A stretch of DNA of 7,341 bases from Oscillospiraceae bacterium. GTDB lineage: Bacteria > Bacillota > Clostridia > Oscillospirales > Ruminococcaceae. A model generated the notes under the pieces. It saw nothing but the letters and a program-made list of their open reading frames with translations, was not told the DNA's origin and did no database searches. Of the stretch, positions 5,735 through 7,341 are shown in pieces (the stretch's first letter is position 1; each line of letters begins with the position of its first letter). The stretch is from positions 1 to 7,341 of the forward strand of contig JAGALG010000115.1 of assembly GCA_017848075.1 (NCBI GenBank). The letters are read 5' to 3'. A program made the translations under genes and the position numbers.

Positions 5735-6460
5735 ATGGATATCAGAAAAGAATTTGAACAAACTATCGTTGTAAAACAGAACGAATGTGATTTGAATAAT
5801 CGGATGCGGATTGCTGCGCTGCTTCGCGCAGTGCAGCAGATCAGCACAGACCATTGTACTGCCCTGGGTGTGACCGATGAGATGTACCGGGCTACCCATT
5901 CGGGGTTTTTGCTGGCGAAAATGTCGGTAGAAGTGTACGATGATATTCGGGTAGGGGAACAGCTCCGTCTGTTGACTCATCCAAGCATGGCGAAAAAAGC
6001 GGTTTATCCAAGATACACAGAGATTTTCCATGAGGATGGCCGTTTGGCTGCCTCAGTCGATGCCAGATGGATTTTGGTTGATACGGAAAATCGCAAAATT
6101 CTGCGGAAATGTCCGGAGGGTTTACCGCTGGACTTTGGAAACGAGACTGTGGATAGCCATGACATTGCAATTCCGAAAATTAAGGATGCCCAGCCGGTTG
6201 GAGAATTAACAGTTACCTACTCCAGAACAGATATAAACCGCCATCTGAATAATACGGAATATGCGGATATTATTTGTGACCATCTTCCACTGGAATTGGT
6301 CAGCGAAAAGGCCATTCGCAAGATGGTGCTGTCCTATCATCAGGAGATTCGCTTGGGAGAAAGCGCAGCGATCTGCTGTAAAGAAGAAGAAGAGGGCTGG
6401 TATGTTTGCGGCCAGCTTCCGGAAAAAACAGCATTTGAGGCCTGGGTACAGTTTCGCTAA
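5735..6460 (+). CDS. acyl-ACP thioesterase (FatA/FatB-like, double hotdog)
   Basis: A 241-residue protein of the acyl-ACP thioesterase family, which releases free fatty acid from acyl carrier protein in the cytoplasm. An N-terminal hotdog half spans about 1-125 (a helix with LLRAVQQISTDHC, then GFLLAKMSVEV and the ASVDARWILVD strand). The C-terminal half carries the catalytic motif DINRHLNNTEYADI (from D166, with D166, N168 and H170 matching the plant FatB Asp/Asn/His set) and a candidate catalytic glutamate in YHQEIRLGE. Length fits bacterial members. ATG 5735 is chosen because the frame upstream runs back into parB; TTG 5729 is the alternative. No good Shine-Dalgarno sequence is present, and the start is seven bases after the parB stop, so translation is probably coupled to parB. 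Chain-length preference cannot be told from sequence. No terminator is visible after it. Confidence 0.9.
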   Translation: MDIRKEFEQTIVVKQNECDLNNRMRIAALLRAVQQISTDHCTALGVTDEMYRATHSGFLLAKMSVEVYDDIRVGEQLRLLTHPSMAKKAVYPRYTEIFHEDGRLAASVDARWILVDTENRKILRKCPEGLPLDFGNETVDSHDIAIPKIKDAQPVGELTVTYSRTDINRHLNNTEYADIICDHLPLELVSEKAIRKMVLSYHQEIRLGESAAICCKEEEEGWYVCGQLPEKTAFEAWVQFR

Positions 6461-6564
6461 AGGAAAAATCAGTCAGCCTGTTGTGTAAAAAAGACAGAAC
6501 TTACCGATTTTGAGGAGATAAAATAATGCAAGTAGTAAAAAGCAAAATTTTTCTGAAAAAACAC

Positions 6565-6593
6565 TTGCATTTCGCAAAAAGGTATGGTATTAT
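6565..6593 (+). promoter_or_regulatory. promoter of the tRNA cluster
   Basis: TTGCAT (6565-6570) and TATTAT (6588-6593) have 17-base spacing, and TGG before the -10 box gives an extended -10 element; an overlapping TATAAT (6591-6596) has 20-base spacing. Runs of A and T lie upstream (6534-6560), where an UP element would sit. The expected start is near 6600, about 35 bases before the first tRNA. Confidence 0.6.
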
Positions 6594-6600
6594 AATCAGG

Positions 6601-6622
6601 CAGTCAACGAACGGGTTGACTG
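6601..6622 (+). repeat. leader hairpin at the tRNA transcript start
   Basis: CAGTCAAC (6601-6608) pairs perfectly with GTTGACTG (6615-6622) around a six-base loop. It falls at the predicted transcription start, so the primary transcript would begin with a stem before tRNA-Met. It is 14 bases from the tRNA 5' end. It may guide 5' processing or be an operator. Confidence 0.5.
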
Positions 6623-6636
6623 ATTGAAGTGAAAAT

Positions 6637-6713
6637 GGCGGCTTAGCTCAGTTGGCTAGAGCACTTGGTTCATACCCAGGGTGTCGTTGGTTCAAATCCG
6701 ACAGCCGCTACCA
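6637..6713 (+). tRNA. tRNA-Met (CAT), elongator type
   Basis: A full cloverleaf of 77 bases with encoded CCA: acceptor GGCGGCT/AGCCGCT, D arm with GCTC/GAGC, anticodon stem CTTGG/CCAGG and loop TTCATAC with anticodon CAT at 6671-6673, and T arm GTTGG-TTCAAAT-CCGAC. It closes with G-U rather than the unpaired C1-A72 of initiator tRNA and lacks the three G-C pairs of initiator anticodon stems. The GGTTCATACCC loop region resembles Bacillus elongator tRNA-Met more than lysidine-modified tRNA-Ile2. Confidence 0.95.
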
Positions 6714-6723
6714 TTTCGCTTAC

Positions 6724-6741
6724 AAGCTTCTTCGGAAGCTT
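6724..6741 (+). repeat. UUCG-capped hairpin between tRNA-Met and tRNA-Glu
   Basis: AAGCTTC (6724-6730) pairs perfectly with GAAGCTT (6735-6741) around TTCG, giving the very stable C(UUCG)G tetraloop. The following bases (TACATACAT) are not a U-run, so it is more likely an RNA processing or stability element of the tRNA precursor than a terminator. Confidence 0.7.
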
Positions 6742-6750
6742 TACATACAT

Positions 6751-6825
6751 GGCCCGTTGGTCAAGCGGTTAAGACACCGCCCTTTCACGGCGGTAACGCG
6801 AGTTCGATTCTCGCACGGGTCACCA
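6751..6825 (+). tRNA. tRNA-Glu (TTC), copy 1
   Basis: 75 bases including CCA: acceptor GGCCCGT/ACGGGTC, anticodon stem CCGCC/GGCGG with loop CTTTCAC and anticodon TTC at 6784-6786, T arm GCGAG-TTCGATT-CTCGC. It is identical to the copy at 6879-6953. Its sequence is close to the Bacillus tRNA-Glu. Confidence 0.96.
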
Positions 6826-6826
6826 C

Positions 6827-6865
6827 GAAGGGTTCACTTCGTTTGAAGCGAACCCTTCCTTTTTA
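6827..6865 (+). terminator. intrinsic terminator between the two tRNA-Glu genes
   Basis: GAAGGGTTC (6827-6835) pairs with GAACCCTTC (6850-6858); inside, after one A-C mismatch, CTTC pairs with GAAG around GTTT. CTTTTT follows. It starts one base after the CCA of copy 1 and leaves only 13 bases before copy 2, so copy 2 depends on read-through unless an unseen promoter exists. Confidence 0.85.
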
Positions 6866-6878
6866 AAATAAAACAGAT

Positions 6879-6953
6879 GGCCCGTTGGTCAAGCGGTTAA
6901 GACACCGCCCTTTCACGGCGGTAACGCGAGTTCGATTCTCGCACGGGTCACCA
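6879..6953 (+). tRNA. tRNA-Glu (TTC), copy 2
   Basis: Exactly the same 75 bases as copy 1, with CCA encoded and anticodon TTC at 6912-6914. The identity extends two bases upstream (AT) and stops at the CCA end. It lies between two intrinsic terminators and has no room for its own promoter upstream. Confidence 0.96.
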
Positions 6954-6990
6954 AAAAGTCCGGATGCAACAGCGTCCGGACTTTTTATTT
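6954..6990 (+). terminator. intrinsic terminator ending the tRNA cluster
   Basis: A 14-bp stem, AAAAGTCCGGATGC (6954-6967) with its partner at 6972-6985 (one G-U pair), a four-base loop AACA and a TTTTTATTT tail. It abuts the CCA of tRNA-Glu copy 2. Confidence 0.93.
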
Positions 6991-7001
6991 ACCTAAATAC
7001 T

Positions 7002-7036
7002 AAAAAAGCTCTTATCCAAGGATAAGAGCTTTTTGT
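7002..7036. terminator. bidirectional terminator between convergent units
   Basis: AAAAAGCTCTTATC (7003-7016) pairs with GATAAGAGCTTTTT (7021-7034) around CAAG. Because A-runs and T-runs flank the stem, it ends transcripts in both directions. It stops the minus-strand gene, whose stop codon is at 7037-7039, and backs up the tRNA terminator. Confidence 0.92.
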
Positions 7037-7318
7037 TTAATCAACCATGTAAAATTCGTCTTCCAGGAATTGCAGCTCACCGGCTACACCGGACGCATCG
7101 ATGGAAACCTCGGCGAAGGTGCAAAGGTATTCAAAGGTTTGCTGATCACGAGCGCGAACAGAGAAGGTGACAGGCTCATCTTTGTGAGGGCTGGTTTTAA
7201 TGCGCTCAAAGAGCAGAATATGATGATGTTGACCATCGATCTGCGGACCTTCATAGTCCTGAGAGAAGTAAAAGGCATGGAGCAGAGTTTCACCATGGCG
7301 GATCTCCAGTCGAGCCAT
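7037..7318 (-). CDS. hypothetical protein, 5' end uncertain
   Basis: A minus-strand gene of at least 93 codons ending in a clean stop with a terminator directly after. I do not recognise a family. The protein is acidic, rich in short alternating hydrophobic stretches that suggest beta strands (LEIRHGETLLHAFYF, HHILLFERI, VTFSVRARD), with no membrane segment, signal peptide or known motif, and ends FLEDEFYMVD. The frame is open to the window edge. ATG 7318 has a GGAGG at about 7334-7338, but 14 bases away, which is long, so the real start may lie beyond the window and LEEQQLD could be coding. It converges with the tRNA cluster. Confidence 0.7.
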   Translation of the reverse strand: MARLEIRHGETLLHAFYFSQDYEGPQIDGQHHHILLFERIKTSPHKDEPVTFSVRARDQQTFEYLCTFAEVSIDASGVAGELQFLEDEFYMVD

Positions 7319-7341
7319 ATCCAGCTGCTGTTCCTCCAGCG

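Larger units (their letters stand above)
6526..6627 (+). other. possible 33-residue small ORF or upstream remnant
   Basis: ATG 6526 is preceded by GAGGAG (6512-6517) at a workable distance and opens a frame of 33 codons with a basic first half (MQVVKSKIFLKKHLHFAKR). The frame runs through the tRNA promoter and leader hairpin, so if made it would come from transcripts reading through from the thioesterase gene. No family is recognised. It may be the remnant of a lost gene or chance. Confidence 0.2.
6461..6636. other. AT-rich region between the thioesterase and the tRNA cluster
   Basis: It contains no terminator for the thioesterase transcript. It holds a good ribosome binding site with a 33-codon ORF (6526-6627), A/T tracts that could act as an UP element, an 8-bp inverted repeat (6526-6533 with 6563-6570), the tRNA promoter (6565-6593) and a leader hairpin (6601-6622). 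Confidence 0.7.

Noticed and set aside
6637..6713. Initiator tRNA-fMet or lysidine tRNA-Ile2 for the CAT anticodon
   Set aside because: It has a G1-U72 closing pair and an anticodon stem without the initiator G-C run, and its anticodon region matches elongator tRNA-Met better than tRNA-Ile2.
6652..6866. Two overlapping reading frames of 61-64 codons across the tRNA genes
   Set aside because: They are translations of tRNA sequence and of the terminator between them.
1..7341. CRISPR array, insertion sequence or defence system
   Set aside because: No regularly spaced repeats, transposase or nuclease motifs are present; apart from the tRNA-Glu copies and parS pair, no long repeats were seen.

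Overview
The window looks like chromosomal DNA from a Bacillota (Firmicutes) bacterium, most likely a gut-type member of the Clostridia (Oscillospiraceae/Ruminococcaceae neighbourhood). The evidence is the gene order mnmG-rsmG-noc-parA(soj)-parB(spo0J), typical of the origin-proximal region of Firmicutes, the presence of both a Noc-type and a Spo0J-type ParB, strong GGAGG-type ribosome binding sites, and CCA-encoding tRNA genes closely resembling those of low-GC Gram-positives. The family-level placement is inference.

Layout. Bases 1-96 hold no recognisable gene; the tail of mnmE, the usual upstream neighbour, is absent. Bases 97-2696 hold mnmG and rsmG, which overlap by four bases and act on tRNA wobble uridine and 16S rRNA. 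A 293-base gap (2697-2989) follows, with a candidate promoter and at least two inverted repeats. The Noc-like ParB paralogue (2990-3790) comes next and is closed by a very strong terminator whose U-tract runs into a parS-like site (3862-3877). A separate promoter near 3955-3983 starts the parA-parB-acyl-ACP thioesterase group (4051-6460). A second parS-like site, the exact reverse complement of the first, sits between parA and parB. Bases 6461-6636 hold an AT-rich tRNA promoter region with inverted repeats and a tiny ORF behind a good ribosome binding site. Three tRNA genes follow: elongator Met(CAT) and two identical Glu(TTC) copies, with an intrinsic terminator between the Glu copies and another after the second. 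A second, bidirectional terminator separates them from a convergent minus-strand gene of unknown function that reaches the right edge.

How the genes work together. ParA, ParB and the parS sites form the chromosome origin segregation module. The Noc-like protein carries the residues that in characterised Noc proteins switch binding away from parS, so it probably marks a different site set. It lacks the membrane-targeting N-terminal helix of Bacillus Noc and has a substituted arginine in the CTP-binding motif. MnmG and RsmG are translation-fidelity enzymes that travel with this locus. The thioesterase is unrelated in function and appears translationally coupled to parB.

Most of this is core genome. 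I did not find a clear new defence or mobile system. The most unusual points are the divergent Noc, the paired variant parS sites (one fused to a terminator), the thioesterase coupled to parB, the terminator between identical tRNA-Glu genes, and the missing mnmE junction at the left edge.
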